64,000 nt of DNA from Methylocaldum sp. 14B (lineage in GTDB: Bacteria > Pseudomonadota > Gammaproteobacteria > Methylococcales > Methylococcaceae). Shown here piece after piece: positions 32,442-41,536 of the stretch. Position numbers and translations under genes: made by a program. The notes under the pieces were generated by a model that was not told the DNA's origin, did not search any database, and saw only the letters and a program-made list of their open reading frames with translations. Numbering within the stretch: position 1 is the stretch's first letter; each line of letters begins with the position of its first letter. The stretch spans positions 62,001 through 126,000 of the forward strand of contig NZ_MSCV01000014.1 of assembly GCF_002005105.1 (NCBI RefSeq), given 5' to 3'.

Positions 32442-33272
32442 ATGCAATCAACCGATCCTTCGCTTACCGACATCCTTGGTGCCGCCGTCACGATCGCCCG
32501 TGGCGCAGGGGCCATTCTTCGAGAGGGATTCGAAACCCGTCGCGGCACTGCGGTGCAGTTCAAGACCAGCGATATCGACCCGGTCACCGAATACGACATC
32601 CGCAGCGAACAGTTCATCGTCGGCGAACTGCGCAAGCTTTTCCCTTCTCACCAAATTGTCGGCGAAGAGGGCGGAGCTTATCGCGCCGAGGAATCTCGCC
32701 CGCCTGCGCGGAATTACCTCTGGCACATCGATCCGCTCGACGGTACCGTGAACTTCGCGCACGGGTTTCCGATGTTCTGCGTATCGATGGGTTTGCTGAT
32801 CGACGGCGTGCCTTCGCTCGGCGTGGTGTATAACCCCGCCACAGACGAGACATTCGCCGCCGCGCTCGGTTTGGGTGCCACGCGCAACGACCGGCCGATT
32901 CATGTGTCCGCGACGCCGGTGCTGAATCGTGCTCTGGTGATTACCGGTTTCTCCTACGATACCCATACCAGCGACAGCAATATGAAGAATTTCCTCGGCT
33001 TTCAGCGCAGCGCGCAAGCCACGCGGCGTATTGGTTCGGCCGCGCTCAACCTGTGCTATACGGCCACGGGACAGCTGGACGGACATTGGGAGATGAAGGT
33101 CAAGCCGCACGACATTGCGGCCGGCATCGTGCTGGTGCGCGAGGCGGGCGGTACCGTTACCGATTTCGACGGCGGCGACGAGATCTTGAGTACCGGCCGC
33201 ATCGTTTCCAGCAACGGTCTGATTCATCGCGAGATGCTGGACGTCTTGAAAGCCGCCGACGATCGCGGTTGA
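32442..33272 (+). CDS. Inositol monophosphatase family protein
   Basis: A 276-residue Mg-dependent sugar phosphatase. The metal-binding motifs are present in order: GEEGGAYR (first Glu), HIDPLDGTVNFAHGFP (DPLDGT) and KPHDIAAGIVLVREAGG (third Asp). The family covers inositol-1-phosphatase/SuhB, fructose-1,6-bisphosphatase-like and PAP phosphatases. The GEEGGAY-to-WHIDPLDGTVNF arrangement is closest to the SuhB/IMPase branch. In this sugar-phosphate neighbourhood either inositol phosphate or a sugar bisphosphate is possible. It starts 100 bases after the peroxiredoxin gene. Confidence 0.88.
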   Translation: MQSTDPSLTDILGAAVTIARGAGAILREGFETRRGTAVQFKTSDIDPVTEYDIRSEQFIVGELRKLFPSHQIVGEEGGAYRAEESRPPARNYLWHIDPLDGTVNFAHGFPMFCVSMGLLIDGVPSLGVVYNPATDETFAAALGLGATRNDRPIHVSATPVLNRALVITGFSYDTHTSDSNMKNFLGFQRSAQATRRIGSAALNLCYTATGQLDGHWEMKVKPHDIAAGIVLVREAGGTVTDFDGGDEILSTGRIVSSNGLIHREMLDVLKAADDRG

Positions 33273-33364
33273 TGGAGGAGCTTCTCCCGCGGTTATACTT
33301 TTTCGCCCGCTGTCCCGGTGAAGGACGCGGGTGTCCGCCTACCTTAAATCAATAAGGAGTCATC

Positions 33365-33793
33365 ATGAAAATCGGCATCGCTTCTGATCACGCGGGATTC
33401 GCCTACAAGGAAGAACTGCGTACTTGGCTAAGTTCTCTTGGCCATGAGGTCGTCGACTACGGCTGTTTCAGCGACGAACGAACCGATTATCCCACGTGGA
33501 TTCGCCCGTGCGCCGTGGCTGTCGCCAACGGCGAAGTCGAGCGTGGCATCGTGCTGGGCGGCAGCGGGAACGGCGAGGCCATCGTTGCCAACCGAGTCAA
33601 GGGCTGCCGCTGCGGCTATTGCTTCAACGAGGAAACCGCCTATCTCACCCGGTTGCACAACGATGCCAACTGTATCGCCATGGGCCAGCGGATCATCAGT
33701 CTCGAAATGGCAAAGAAGATCGTCGAAACCTTCCTGTCCACCGAATTCGAAGGCGGCCGGCACGTGCCGAGGATCAAGGCGATCGATGAGTGA
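33365..33793 (+). CDS. rpiB: RpiB/LacAB family sugar-phosphate isomerase
   Basis: A 142-residue isomerase with MKIGIASDHAGFAYK at the N-terminus and GGSGNGEAIVANRVKG in the active-site loop. E. coli RpiB uses a cysteine in this loop. Here it is replaced by the GGSGNGE form known from actinobacterial RpiB such as the Mycobacterium tuberculosis enzyme, where a glutamate serves as base. RLHNDANCIAMGQR supplies the phosphate-binding residues. It interconverts ribose-5-P and ribulose-5-P, or a related aldose/ketose phosphate pair. AAGGAG precedes the ATG. It lies near transaldolase, zwf and edd genes, consistent with pentose-phosphate metabolism. Confidence 0.9.
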   Translation: MKIGIASDHAGFAYKEELRTWLSSLGHEVVDYGCFSDERTDYPTWIRPCAVAVANGEVERGIVLGGSGNGEAIVANRVKGCRCGYCFNEETAYLTRLHNDANCIAMGQRIISLEMAKKIVETFLSTEFEGGRHVPRIKAIDE

Positions 33794-34295
33794 TTCGGGA
33801 TGCGGCGATGTCCCCGATAAGATGCCGCTAACCGAGAGCCGTAGGATGGGCAAAGGCCAACAGGCCGTGCCCATCTTTTCAGATGTTGGCAAAGGATTGC
33901 CGACCTCCGACTTTTTTCCGTCCCATTCGGTGGGTTACGGTGCGCGTCTAGCCATGCGGCCAAATCCGGTTTCTCGCTGGCGCACCTAACCCACCCTACC
34001 ATCTGCGACAGCTCAGGGCGTAGGATGTGCTGAGGGACGAAGCGCCCTTCGACTAGGCTCAGGACAAGCATCAATCGCGAACCATGCGGTTCATGCCGGA
34101 CCATCCCTGTCCGGCACCGTCCGGGCGATGCTGCCGCGCAAACCGGCCTTGCCACGCTACGCTTCGTTCAGCACGTCCTATGATCTGTTCGTAGGTCGGC
34201 AATCCTTTGCCGACAACGCCGCTAAAGCCACTGTCTGCGATTGGAAGGTCGCGACTAAAATGACTCTTCCGAACGGGCCAATCAGTCCTTTGTAA
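33794..34295. repeat. Gene-free interval packed with REP-like repeats
   Basis: No gene is seen in this 500-base stretch between the convergent rpiB and eda genes. It holds GTAGGATGGG at 33841, one arm of the AGGTCGG family at 33886-33905 and another at 34193-34214, and the GGTGGGTTA inverted repeat with arms 33929-33945 and 33980-33995. It also has an interrupted palindromic unit at about 34023-34180 (GTAGGATGTGCTGA near one end, TTCAGCACGTCCTA near the other). All are known from other intergenic gaps in the window. Confidence 0.75.
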
Positions 34296-34919
34296 TTACG
34301 GCTTGAGTGCCGAGGCTTCGCGAGCCAAGCGCGTGATTTCAGCCCAATTGCCGCTGGCGACCAAGTCTTTGGGGGTGAGCCAGGAGCCGCCCACGGCGAC
34401 GACATTGGGAAGCTTGAAGAAATCCGGCGCGTTCTGCACGTTGATCCCGCCGGTCGGACAGAAACGCACGTTCGGAAACGGACCTCTGAACGAGTCGAGC
34501 ATCTTGATGCCGCCCGCAGCCACGGCCGGGAAAAATTTCATGACGTCGAGGCCGGCTTCCAAGACTTGCATCACTTCGGACATGGTGGCAACGCCCGGGA
34601 AAAACGGCAGCTTGCTGTCTACGATCGCCTTCAGCAGGGTGGGCGTCGTGCCCGGCGAAACGCCGAATTGCGCACCGGCGGAAATCGCGGCATCGAGCTG
34701 AGCCGGCGTGGCGATGGTGCCGACGCCGACGATCGCGTCCGGGATTTCTTGCTTGATCACCCGTACGGCGTCCAGGCCGGCGGCGGTACGCAAGGTGATT
34801 TCTAATACGCGAATGCCGCCTTCCACCAAGGCGCGGGACAGCGGTACCGCGTCTTCCACGCGGTCCACCACCATCACGGGCATGACACTGGTCGCGGCAA
34901 TGATCTGGTCAAGGTTCAT
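34296..34919 (-). CDS. eda: 2-dehydro-3-deoxyphosphogluconate (KDPG) aldolase
   Basis: A 207-residue class I aldolase, the usual length. Motifs follow the family: IRVLEITLRT, GVGTIATPAQ, FFPGVATMSEVMQ, the Schiff-base Lys128 in VMKFFPA, and RFCPTGGI for phosphate binding. It cleaves KDPG to pyruvate and glyceraldehyde-3-P, the last step of the Entner-Doudoroff pathway. The ATG at 34919 is preceded by an AAGAGA site. It follows edd with a gap of about 40 bases, so edd-eda form an operon. A longer frame upstream overlaps the end of edd out of frame and is rejected as start. Confidence 0.95.
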   Translation of the reverse strand: MNLDQIIAATSVMPVMVVDRVEDAVPLSRALVEGGIRVLEITLRTAAGLDAVRVIKQEIPDAIVGVGTIATPAQLDAAISAGAQFGVSPGTTPTLLKAIVDSKLPFFPGVATMSEVMQVLEAGLDVMKFFPAVAAGGIKMLDSFRGPFPNVRFCPTGGINVQNAPDFFKLPNVVAVGGSWLTPKDLVASGNWAEITRLAREASALKP

Positions 34920-34960
34920 AACAGGAATCTCTTCGTCGGTTGCAAAAAAGGAGAGCCGTG

Positions 34961-36781
34961 TCAGTCGTCGAACTGGAAAGTGGCGCCGCCGCGTTCCGCG
35001 GTGTCGGCCAGTTGGCGCAAGCCGGTGAACAGCTCCCGTCCGCAGCCGAACTGGTTGCGCGACAGGTCGGCCGTGGCGAGCTCGCGGCTGTTCCATTCGG
35101 CGGCCGGGACCTCGGCCTCCAGGCGGCCTTCCACCGCATCGAGCACCAGCATGTCGCCATCGCGCACCTTGGCGAGCGGGCCGCCCATCACGCACTCGGG
35201 CGAAATGTGAATCGCGGCTGGAACTTTTCCTGAGGCGCCGGACATGCGGCCGTCCGTAACCAGGGCCACCTTGAATCCGCGCTCCTGGAGGACCGCGAGC
35301 GAGGGGGTGAGCTGATGCAGTTCCGGCATGCCGTTAGCGCGCGGCCCCTGGAAACGGACTACGGCGATGAAGTCCCGTTCCAGCTCGCCGCGTTTGAAGG
35401 CGGCAATCAAGTCTTCCTGGTCGTCGAATACGATGGCGGGGGCGCGCACCACCCGGTTTTCGGGTGCGACGGCCGAGACCTTAATCACCCCGCGGCCGAG
35501 ATTGCCGGTAACCAGGCGCAATCCGCCGTCCGAGCTGAACGGTTCGCCGGCCGGTGCCAGTACCGCGGTATCGAGGCTCTTCTCGCTGGCGGGGCGAAAG
35601 GCCAGCTGACCATTGTCGAGCCAGGGTTCTTCCGCCCAGCGGCGCAGACCCAGCCCCAGGACGGTCTGGACGTCTTCATGCAGAAGCCCTGCATCCAGCA
35701 GTTCGCGAATCAAAAAGCCCATACCGCCGGCGGCGTGGAAATGGTTGACATCCGCTTTGCCGTTGGGATAGACGCGGGCCAGCAGCGGAACGACCGCCGA
35801 CAGATCGTTGAAGTCGTCCCAGTTGATTTCTATCCCGGCGGCTCGCGCGATGGCGATCAGGTGAATCGTGTGGTTGGTCGAGCCGCCCGTCGCCAGCAGG
35901 CCGACGATTCCGTTGACCACGGCGCGTTCGTCCACGACGTCGCACAGGCTCGGGGAGGATTTGTCCTGGGCGAGTCGTACTGCTTGCCGTGTGGCGGCGC
36001 GGGTCAATGCTTCGCGAAGTTCGGTGCCCGGGCTCACGAAGGCCGACCCGGGCAATTGCAGGCCCATGATTTCCATCAGCATCTGGTTGCTGTTGGCGGT
36101 GCCGTAGAACGTGCAGGTTCCGGCGCTGTGATAGGACGCCATCTCGGATTCGAGCAGGGCTTCTCGGCCGACCTTGCCTTCGGCGAACATCTGTCTGACT
36201 TTGGCTTTCTCGGCGTTCGACACCCCCGAGGCCATTGGACCGGCGGGCACGAAAATGGCGGGCAGATGCCCGAAACGCAGCGCTCCGATCAAAAGGCCCG
36301 GAACGATCTTGTCGCAGACGCCGAGGAACAGATTGGCATCGAACACGCGGTGGGCAAGCGCCACAGCGGTAGACATCGCGATCACGTCGCGCGAGAACAA
36401 GGAGAGTTCCATGCCGCTTTGGCCCTGAGTCACGCCGTCGCACATCGCCGGGACGCCGCCGGCAACCTGCGCGGTCGCCCCCGCTGCCCGCGCCTCGGCT
36501 TTAATCACCGCCGGGTATTGTTCGTACGGTTGATGCGCCGAGAGCATGTCGTTATACGCCGTCACGATGCCGATGTTCGGGACTGTGGCGGCTTTCAACA
36601 CCAGTTTGTCATTGGTCGGCATCGCGGCGTAGGCATGCGCCACGTTGGTGCAGGCGATGCGATTGCGCTCGACGCCTTTCTGACGGGCGCGTTTCATGCG
36701 CTCCAGATAGGCCTGACGCTTGGTTTGGCTGCGGGCGCGAATGCGCTCGGTGACGGCGAGCAATGTGGGATGTAGGGACAT
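34961..36781 (-). CDS. edd: 6-phosphogluconate dehydratase
   Basis: A 606-residue IlvD/Edd-family dehydratase, close to the E. coli length of 603. The iron-sulfur ligands lie in [22 protein letters not shown] and [32 protein letters not shown] near the N-terminus and [18 protein letters not shown] near the C-terminus are Edd hallmarks. It converts 6-phosphogluconate to KDPG. I place the start at 36781 ([10 protein letters not shown]), which matches the family start; the 22 codons upstream look unconserved. It is divergent from zwf-pgl across a 268-base gap, so substrate formation and use are adjacent. Confidence 0.95.
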   Translation of the reverse strand: MSLHPTLLAVTERIRARSQTKRQAYLERMKRARQKGVERNRIACTNVAHAYAAMPTNDKLVLKAATVPNIGIVTAYNDMLSAHQPYEQYPAVIKAEARAAGATAQVAGGVPAMCDGVTQGQSGMELSLFSRDVIAMSTAVALAHRVFDANLFLGVCDKIVPGLLIGALRFGHLPAIFVPAGPMASGVSNAEKAKVRQMFAEGKVGREALLESEMASYHSAGTCTFYGTANSNQMLMEIMGLQLPGSAFVSPGTELREALTRAATRQAVRLAQDKSSPSLCDVVDERAVVNGIVGLLATGGSTNHTIHLIAIARAAGIEINWDDFNDLSAVVPLLARVYPNGKADVNHFHAAGGMGFLIRELLDAGLLHEDVQTVLGLGLRRWAEEPWLDNGQLAFRPASEKSLDTAVLAPAGEPFSSDGGLRLVTGNLGRGVIKVSAVAPENRVVRAPAIVFDDQEDLIAAFKRGELERDFIAVVRFQGPRANGMPELHQLTPSLAVLQERGFKVALVTDGRMSGASGKVPAAIHISPECVMGGPLAKVRDGDMLVLDAVEGRLEAEVPAAEWNSRELATADLSRNQFGCGRELFTGLRQLADTAERGGATFQFDD

Positions 36782-37049
36782 ATGTTTCCGGCTGAAGTGG
36801 CGTCTTGTTCGGGTTGCGTCGGCGATGGGCAAGAGCATGCCCTGCAACGGGGCGCAGGCGCCACATTTAATCCAAGCCGCAAAAGCGTGTCAAGAAACGC
36901 GGCCGTTCGGCCCAGGGGCGGCTGGACAGTGGGAGGGGCGGCGAGTAGTATTGCAAGGTTTTTTCATCCGGGTTTTCCGGGTCTGCCTTTATACAACATG
37001 AGCTCGGCCGAGCCATAATCGGCACGATCTTTAACAAGAGGTTTCTGCG
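36782..37049. promoter_or_regulatory. Divergent promoter region of edd-eda and zwf-pgl
   Basis: The gap between edd (minus) and zwf (plus) must drive both operons. On the plus strand TATACA at 36990-36995 is a reasonable -10 without a clear -35. A perfect 12-bp palindrome GCTCGGCCGAGC lies at 37002-37013, where transcription from that -10 would start, and could be an operator. I do not see the HexR-type TGTAATTAAATTACA sequence. Confidence 0.35.
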
Positions 37050-38525
37050 GTGAGTCAGCTCCCATTTCCCCAATCGTTCAACCTGGTTTTTTTTGGCGGT
37101 GCCGGTGATCTGGTCACGCGCAAATTATTGCCGGCGATGTACCAGTGCCATAAGACCGGCCGGCTGGTGGAGTCGGGCCGCATCCTCTGTCTCGATCTGC
37201 TGGACCTGACGCAAGAGGCTTTCCTCGCCATGGTGGATGACAAGGTCAGGCAATTCGTGCCCAAGGCCGACTGGGACGATGCGGTGTGGGCGACGTTTCT
37301 CTCGCGCCTGACCTACCTGAAACTCGATGCCACCCAGCAGGAGCAATACGTGGCATTGAAAACCTTGCTGAAGCAGTCCCCTGCCGAGGTAACCGTATTC
37401 TATCTGTCCACCGCACCGTTCCTGTTTGCGACGATTTGCAGCAATCTCACCCGGCAAGGGCTTAATGGTCCGAATAGCCGCGTCGTGCTGGAGAAGCCGC
37501 TGGGGCACGATCTGGCATCGAGCAATGCGATCACCGCGGATGTGGATCGGTTCTTCTACGAAAAACAAGTCTATCGAATCGATCATTACCTGGGTAAGGA
37601 GTCGGTACAGAACCTGATGGCGCTGCGCTTCGGCAACTCGTTGTTCGAACCGCTGTGGCGCCGAATGTGGATCAGCAACGTTCAGATCACGATTGCCGAA
37701 GATGTCGGAATCGGCAGCCGCGGAGGGTTCTACGACAAAACCGGCGCATTGCGCGACATGGTGCAAAACCATTTGCTGCAACTGTTGTGTTTTGTCGCGA
37801 TGGAGCCGCCGGCCAGCCTCGATTCCGACGCGATCCGCAACGAAAAGCTCAAGGTGCTCGAGTGTCTGGTGCCGTTCACTCGGGAAGATGTTTTGACCAA
37901 GACCGTACGCGGGCAATACCGCGCGGGCGTTTCGGGCGGCCGTCAGGTGAAGGGATATTTGGAAGAGGACAATATCCCGGCCGGCAGCAAGACGGAAACC
38001 TTCGTGGCCATCAAGGCGGAGATCGCCAATTGGCGTTGGGCCGGAGTGCCGTTTTATCTGTTCACCGGTAAACGCTTGCCGACTCGGTTGGCTGAAATCG
38101 TTGTCCATTTCCATGATGTGCCGCATCATATCTTTCCTCTGCCGAGCAGCGGTTCGCGCGCGCCGTCCAAGCTGGTCATCCGCCTGCAGCCGGACGAATA
38201 CATTCGTTTGTACCTCAACGCCAAGGCACCGGGCGATTCGATGGAGCTTCAGCCGGTGTCGCTCGATCTCGACTTCTCGGGAAAATTCAAGGGCCGCCGG
38301 GCCGAGGCATACGAACGCCTGCTGCTCGATACCATCCGTGGCAACCAGGCGCTGTTCGTGCGCCAGGACGAGCTGGAGCTGGCCTGGCGCTGGGTCGAGC
38401 CGATTCTGAACACGTGGGCCGCCGATCCGAGCGGTCCGAAACCTTATGCGGCAGGAACCTGGGGGCCGTCCGCATCTTCCGAGCTGCTGTCGCGCGACGG
38501 TTTTGGCTGGCATGACGAGGGTTAA
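37050..38525 (+). CDS. zwf: Glucose-6-phosphate 1-dehydrogenase
   Basis: A 491-residue enzyme. The nucleotide motif is GGAGDLVTRKLLPAMYQ near residues 16-32, a variant of the usual GASGDL. The substrate signature RIDHYLGKE is at 176-184, followed by QNLMALRFGN. VLEKPLGHDLASS is also typical. It oxidises glucose-6-P to 6-phosphogluconolactone with NADP or NAD. The start is GTG at 37050 with AGAGG ahead. It is three bases from pgl and divergent from edd-eda, so the block makes 6-phosphogluconate and its products. The MQNHLLQLLCFVAME-type segment is complete, so the enzyme looks functional. Confidence 0.95.
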   Translation: MSQLPFPQSFNLVFFGGAGDLVTRKLLPAMYQCHKTGRLVESGRILCLDLLDLTQEAFLAMVDDKVRQFVPKADWDDAVWATFLSRLTYLKLDATQQEQYVALKTLLKQSPAEVTVFYLSTAPFLFATICSNLTRQGLNGPNSRVVLEKPLGHDLASSNAITADVDRFFYEKQVYRIDHYLGKESVQNLMALRFGNSLFEPLWRRMWISNVQITIAEDVGIGSRGGFYDKTGALRDMVQNHLLQLLCFVAMEPPASLDSDAIRNEKLKVLECLVPFTREDVLTKTVRGQYRAGVSGGRQVKGYLEEDNIPAGSKTETFVAIKAEIANWRWAGVPFYLFTGKRLPTRLAEIVVHFHDVPHHIFPLPSSGSRAPSKLVIRLQPDEYIRLYLNAKAPGDSMELQPVSLDLDFSGKFKGRRAEAYERLLLDTIRGNQALFVRQDELELAWRWVEPILNTWAADPSGPKPYAAGTWGPSASSELLSRDGFGWHDEG

Positions 38526-38528
38526 GAC

Positions 38529-39236
38529 ATGGTAGACATTCGATGGTTTGACGATAACGCAAGCCTCGCACCGGCACTCGCCGCCGCGGTGGCTGCCGAC
38601 TTGCGCGCGGTGTTGCAGACCGAGCCTCGGGCCGCGTTGGCCGTATCGGGCGGCCGGTCGCCGGTGCCCGTGTTCGAAGCTTTGCGCGACGAAGACTTGG
38701 ACTGGGCACGCGTGGTCGTCACGCTAGTGGACGAGCGATGGGTGCTTGAAACCGATCCGGCCAGCAATGCCGCCCTGGTCAAGACTCATCTGCTGCAAGG
38801 TCGCGCGGCGGCGGCTCGTTTCGTGCCGCTCTATACCGGCAATGCGTCCGCCGAAGACGCCGAGGCGATCTTGGCTGCCACTTTCGAAAGCCTGCCCCTG
38901 CCATTCGCGGCGCTGATTCTCGGCATGGGAGACGACGGTCACACCGCCTCGCTATTCCCAGCCAGTCCCAATTTAGACGCCGGTTTGGCTCTGGGAGGTT
39001 CGGTCGCGGATACGCCGCCCTGTCTCGCTCAAGTGGGCGCAGTCGCGCCAACCGAACGCATGAGTATGACCTTGCCTTGGATTTTGCACGCCCGACGAGT
39101 CTATCTACAGTTCGGCGGCGCCAATAAGGCGGAGGTGTTCACTGCCGCGCTGGCTGAGCCGAACCGTCAATACCCCGTGAGCTTCGTGCTCACGCAAACG
39201 CAGACGCCCGTGGTGGTGTTCGCTGCAAGAAGCTGA
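38529..39236 (+). CDS. pgl: 6-phosphogluconolactonase
   Basis: A 235-residue DevB-type lactonase with ALAVSGGRSPVPVFEAL, VTLVDERWV (the D-E-R-W motif) and LGMGDDGHTASLFP, all diagnostic. It hydrolyses 6-phosphogluconolactone to 6-phosphogluconate, directly after Zwf. The ATG is three bases after the zwf stop, so the genes are probably translated together. Length is normal for the family. Confidence 0.94.
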   Translation: MVDIRWFDDNASLAPALAAAVAADLRAVLQTEPRAALAVSGGRSPVPVFEALRDEDLDWARVVVTLVDERWVLETDPASNAALVKTHLLQGRAAAARFVPLYTGNASAEDAEAILAATFESLPLPFAALILGMGDDGHTASLFPASPNLDAGLALGGSVADTPPCLAQVGAVAPTERMSMTLPWILHARRVYLQFGGANKAEVFTAALAEPNRQYPVSFVLTQTQTPVVVFAARS

Positions 39237-39315
39237 GTCAAAAAACTACGGCGCATCGGCCGATCGTGCGGCGCGTCGTCTTTTAACGTGCACGAAGGTC
39301 ATTGAAGGCTCGTTT

Positions 39316-40059
39316 CTACGGGGGATTCAAGCCCGAGGACGGAAAGGTCGACATATCTCTGAGGGGCGGATTAAAGCTCGAGGACGGAAATTCTCTCAGC
39401 GGCGGATTGAAACCGCTCGGCTGCGAGATCACGGTTACGGGCGATTCGGTCACGATTCTGACGACGGTGCCGGATTCTCCGCCGATCTGCAAGGGCACTC
39501 GGGCGACGGAATCGGGCGTTCCGGTCAGCGACAATAAGATCAAATCACCCGAGCTTACCTGTGCCTGCCCCCGGATTTCTCCTTCCGGAAATGCGGCCGA
39601 GCTGACATTCACGAAGATGTTGCCGTCTCTCATGGCCGCAGCCAAATCCGGAAGCGTGGCTATGTTTCTTCCGATCGTGGAAACGCAATCTACCCCTTGA
39701 ATGATATTGGCTCCGGTTATGGTCGATTGTACTTGCAGTGTGCCGTCCCATCTGCCCTGAATCGCATTCAGAAGCGGAACGATTGCGGGCCCGTGCGCGC
39801 CTACTGGACCGCAATGCAGCTGGATTCCGGTGACGTTTACCCCATTGGTGAGAGCCAAGATGAACGACATCACGGTTTCGTCCGGATTGAATTCGAAACC
39901 CGCTTGGCCCGACATCGAGGTGGTCACTGGTGCGGGTATTTCCTCGGAACCGCTGAGAACAGCGTCGAACCGAAGGGGCAAGGTGTTTCCGTTGCTTCCA
40001 TGAGCCATGCCCGCGGCAATAATCGAACAGAGCAGTATCGGTACAGTGCGGCGGTTCAC
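39316..40059 (-). CDS. CHRD domain secreted protein with C-terminal repeats
   Basis: A 247-residue protein. The GTG at 40059 is chosen because AAGGAG lies seven bases upstream and a signal peptide (VNRRTVPILLCSIIAAGMAH) follows directly; the ATG at 40119 has neither. The body is a CHRD domain: LRFDAVLSGSEEIPAPVTT at the start, then VTGIQLHCGPVGAHGPAIV and FVNVSSAAFPEGEIRGQ. In bacteria CHRD proteins are secreted and of unknown function. The last 40 residues hold three imperfect copies of a Pro-rich unit (GFNPPLREF, SFNPPLRDM, GLNPP) encoded by similar DNA repeats ending close to the stop. It converges with pgl. Confidence 0.8.
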   Translation of the reverse strand: MNRRTVPILLCSIIAAGMAHGSNGNTLPLRFDAVLSGSEEIPAPVTTSMSGQAGFEFNPDETVMSFILALTNGVNVTGIQLHCGPVGAHGPAIVPLLNAIQGRWDGTLQVQSTITGANIIQGVDCVSTIGRNIATLPDLAAAMRDGNIFVNVSSAAFPEGEIRGQAQVSSGDLILLSLTGTPDSVARVPLQIGGESGTVVRIVTESPVTVISQPSGFNPPLREFPSSSFNPPLRDMSTFPSSGLNPP

Positions 40060-40448
40060 GTCTGATCTCCTTAGTCGTATCTGTCCACCGGAAACATCGA
40101 GCGAACGCGAATCTCCCACGTAACAACGACGTCGATGACTTTTCCCGGCAATCCAAGTGCACTGTCGGTTTTCTCTAGGATAAGGCTTTAACCTGAGACA
40201 AATACTTTTCCGGAGATGTTCCGAATGATGTCGGGGCGGGTCGCCCCAATCGAACGTTTGTAGTGTTGATCGTCGAAGGCTCGGAAGTGTAAACAGTCGT
40301 ACCCGATGCGCTATAGTTGCTCCTTCGAATGTTTTCGCAGAATGGCCTTAAGAAGATGGAGACAAGGGCTGCCAGACGTGTCCGCTTATACGGGACGTTG
40401 CGGTTTCGCCGGACTCGTCAGGCCCGATACACGCTACCGGAGGGTTTA
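40060..40448. other. Gene-free interval between divergent envelope genes
   Basis: It contains promoter space for the CHRD gene (minus) and the DUF4124-glutaredoxin gene (plus), plus a short hairpin GGGGCGGGTCGCCCC near 40234. No convincing gene, RNA or long repeat is seen. Confidence 0.4.
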
Positions 40449-40901
40449 ATGAAGAAATGCTTGTCCTTCGTTGTTCTGTGCTTTGTCGTCGCTTTCGGTT
40501 CCGCGAGTAAAGCCGAGGTATATAAGGTAACGGGTCCCGACGGAAAAGTGACGTACACCGATAGTCGTGCGGAAGGCGGCAACAGTGCCAAAGTCGAACT
40601 CGTCGAGATTGACTCTTACTCGGGCTCGCCCGAAGTTTCATCGGTTGAAGGCGCCGCGGTATCCCAGAAAGTGACGATTTTTACCACCGAATGGTGCGGC
40701 GTGTGCCGGAAGGCGAAATCGTATATGGCAAGCCACGGTATTGCCTACGATGAATTCGATATCGAGAAATCTCGGTCCGCCAAGACTCGATTCGATCAAC
40801 TCGGTGGCAGGGCCGTTCCGGTCATCCTGGTCGGAAATGAAAAAATGACCGGATTTTCCCCGACGAAGCTTGAGACCATGCTGAAGGACGCTGGCATTTG
40901 A
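40449..40901 (+). CDS. Secreted DUF4124 - glutaredoxin fusion protein
   Basis: A 150-residue protein. The signal peptide (MKKCLSFVVLCFVVAFGSAS) is followed by a DUF4124 module (AEVYKVTGPDGKVTYTDSRA). After a short linker comes a glutaredoxin/thioredoxin-fold domain with the CxxC site WCGVCRKAK (Cys83, Cys86) and the cis-Pro motif RAVPVILVG. The DUF4124 domain is common in gammaproteobacterial envelope proteins. The combination suggests a periplasmic thiol-disulfide protein. GGAGGG precedes the ATG at 40449; a longer frame to 40317 has no RBS and would mask the signal peptide. No partner oxidoreductase is next to it. Confidence 0.85.
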   Translation: MKKCLSFVVLCFVVAFGSASKAEVYKVTGPDGKVTYTDSRAEGGNSAKVELVEIDSYSGSPEVSSVEGAAVSQKVTIFTTEWCGVCRKAKSYMASHGIAYDEFDIEKSRSAKTRFDQLGGRAVPVILVGNEKMTGFSPTKLETMLKDAGI

Positions 40902-41020
40902 TTTTCGAATCCGCCGTAGTATCCGATCGTGTAGAGATGCCGCAGGGACATCTACCGGGGAGAAGGTCGGCGTTTACGGAATCCAAGAGTTCATTTGACT
41001 TATGCAAGGGATGAGAAGAT

Positions 41021-41536
41021 ATGCAGCCGGAGAAGCAGAGAGTTTCGATTGTTCGATGGGCCCGGTGGGCCATAGTCATTGCTGTCGCGTTGGTCGTATT
41101 GATCGTGGCCGCCTTGTTTATCGTGGGCAGAAAACCGCCTACCGAAGAGGTTATCCCGCCGGTTCCGCCGGCGCCTCAGGAGCCCGGTAGAGCACCGATT
41201 CCGGAGCCGCAAGTAGAGGTTCCGGCTGCGGTCGAAATTTCCATCGCGGGACAGGGCGGGCCTGGTTGCGAAGCCGAGAAGAATGCACACGAAGTGATCG
41301 TCAAGGAAATGGGCGGGAAGGATATTTTCGACGCTTACGAAAAAGGCGTGTTGCTGACCGACGAGGAAGGCGTGACGAATAAGTATTACTTGGATGTCGA
41401 TGGCGTGCCGGAAGACAAGAAGTCCCAACTGCCGGTCCTGTTCGCAACGGGAAACCATCTGAAAGTGCGATATGTGATTTGCGGGAGCGGAGGACTTCGG
41501 TTTCTGACGTCCGTACAGGCGCAGCCGAACGGTTGA
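41021..41536 (+). CDS. Membrane-anchored hypothetical protein
   Basis: A 171-residue protein with one N-terminal TM helix (about residues 17-36) after a basic start, a Pro-rich linker (PPVPPAPQEPGRAPIPEPQ) and a C-terminal domain of about 100 residues with two cysteines (GPGCEAEKN, YVICGSGG). The layout is that of a periplasmic domain tethered to the inner membrane. I do not recognise the family. Its stop codon overlaps the start of the MarC-family gene (TGATG), so the two are co-translated. Confidence 0.65.
   Translation: MQPEKQRVSIVRWARWAIVIAVALVVLIVAALFIVGRKPPTEEVIPPVPPAPQEPGRAPIPEPQVEVPAAVEISIAGQGGPGCEAEKNAHEVIVKEMGGKDIFDAYEKGVLLTDEEGVTNKYYLDVDGVPEDKKSQLPVLFATGNHLKVRYVICGSGGLRFLTSVQAQPNG

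Noticed and set aside
34920-35195. N-terminal extension of eda
   Set aside because: It would overlap edd out of frame for more than 200 bases, with Arg/Gly-rich shadow composition; the family start is at 34919.
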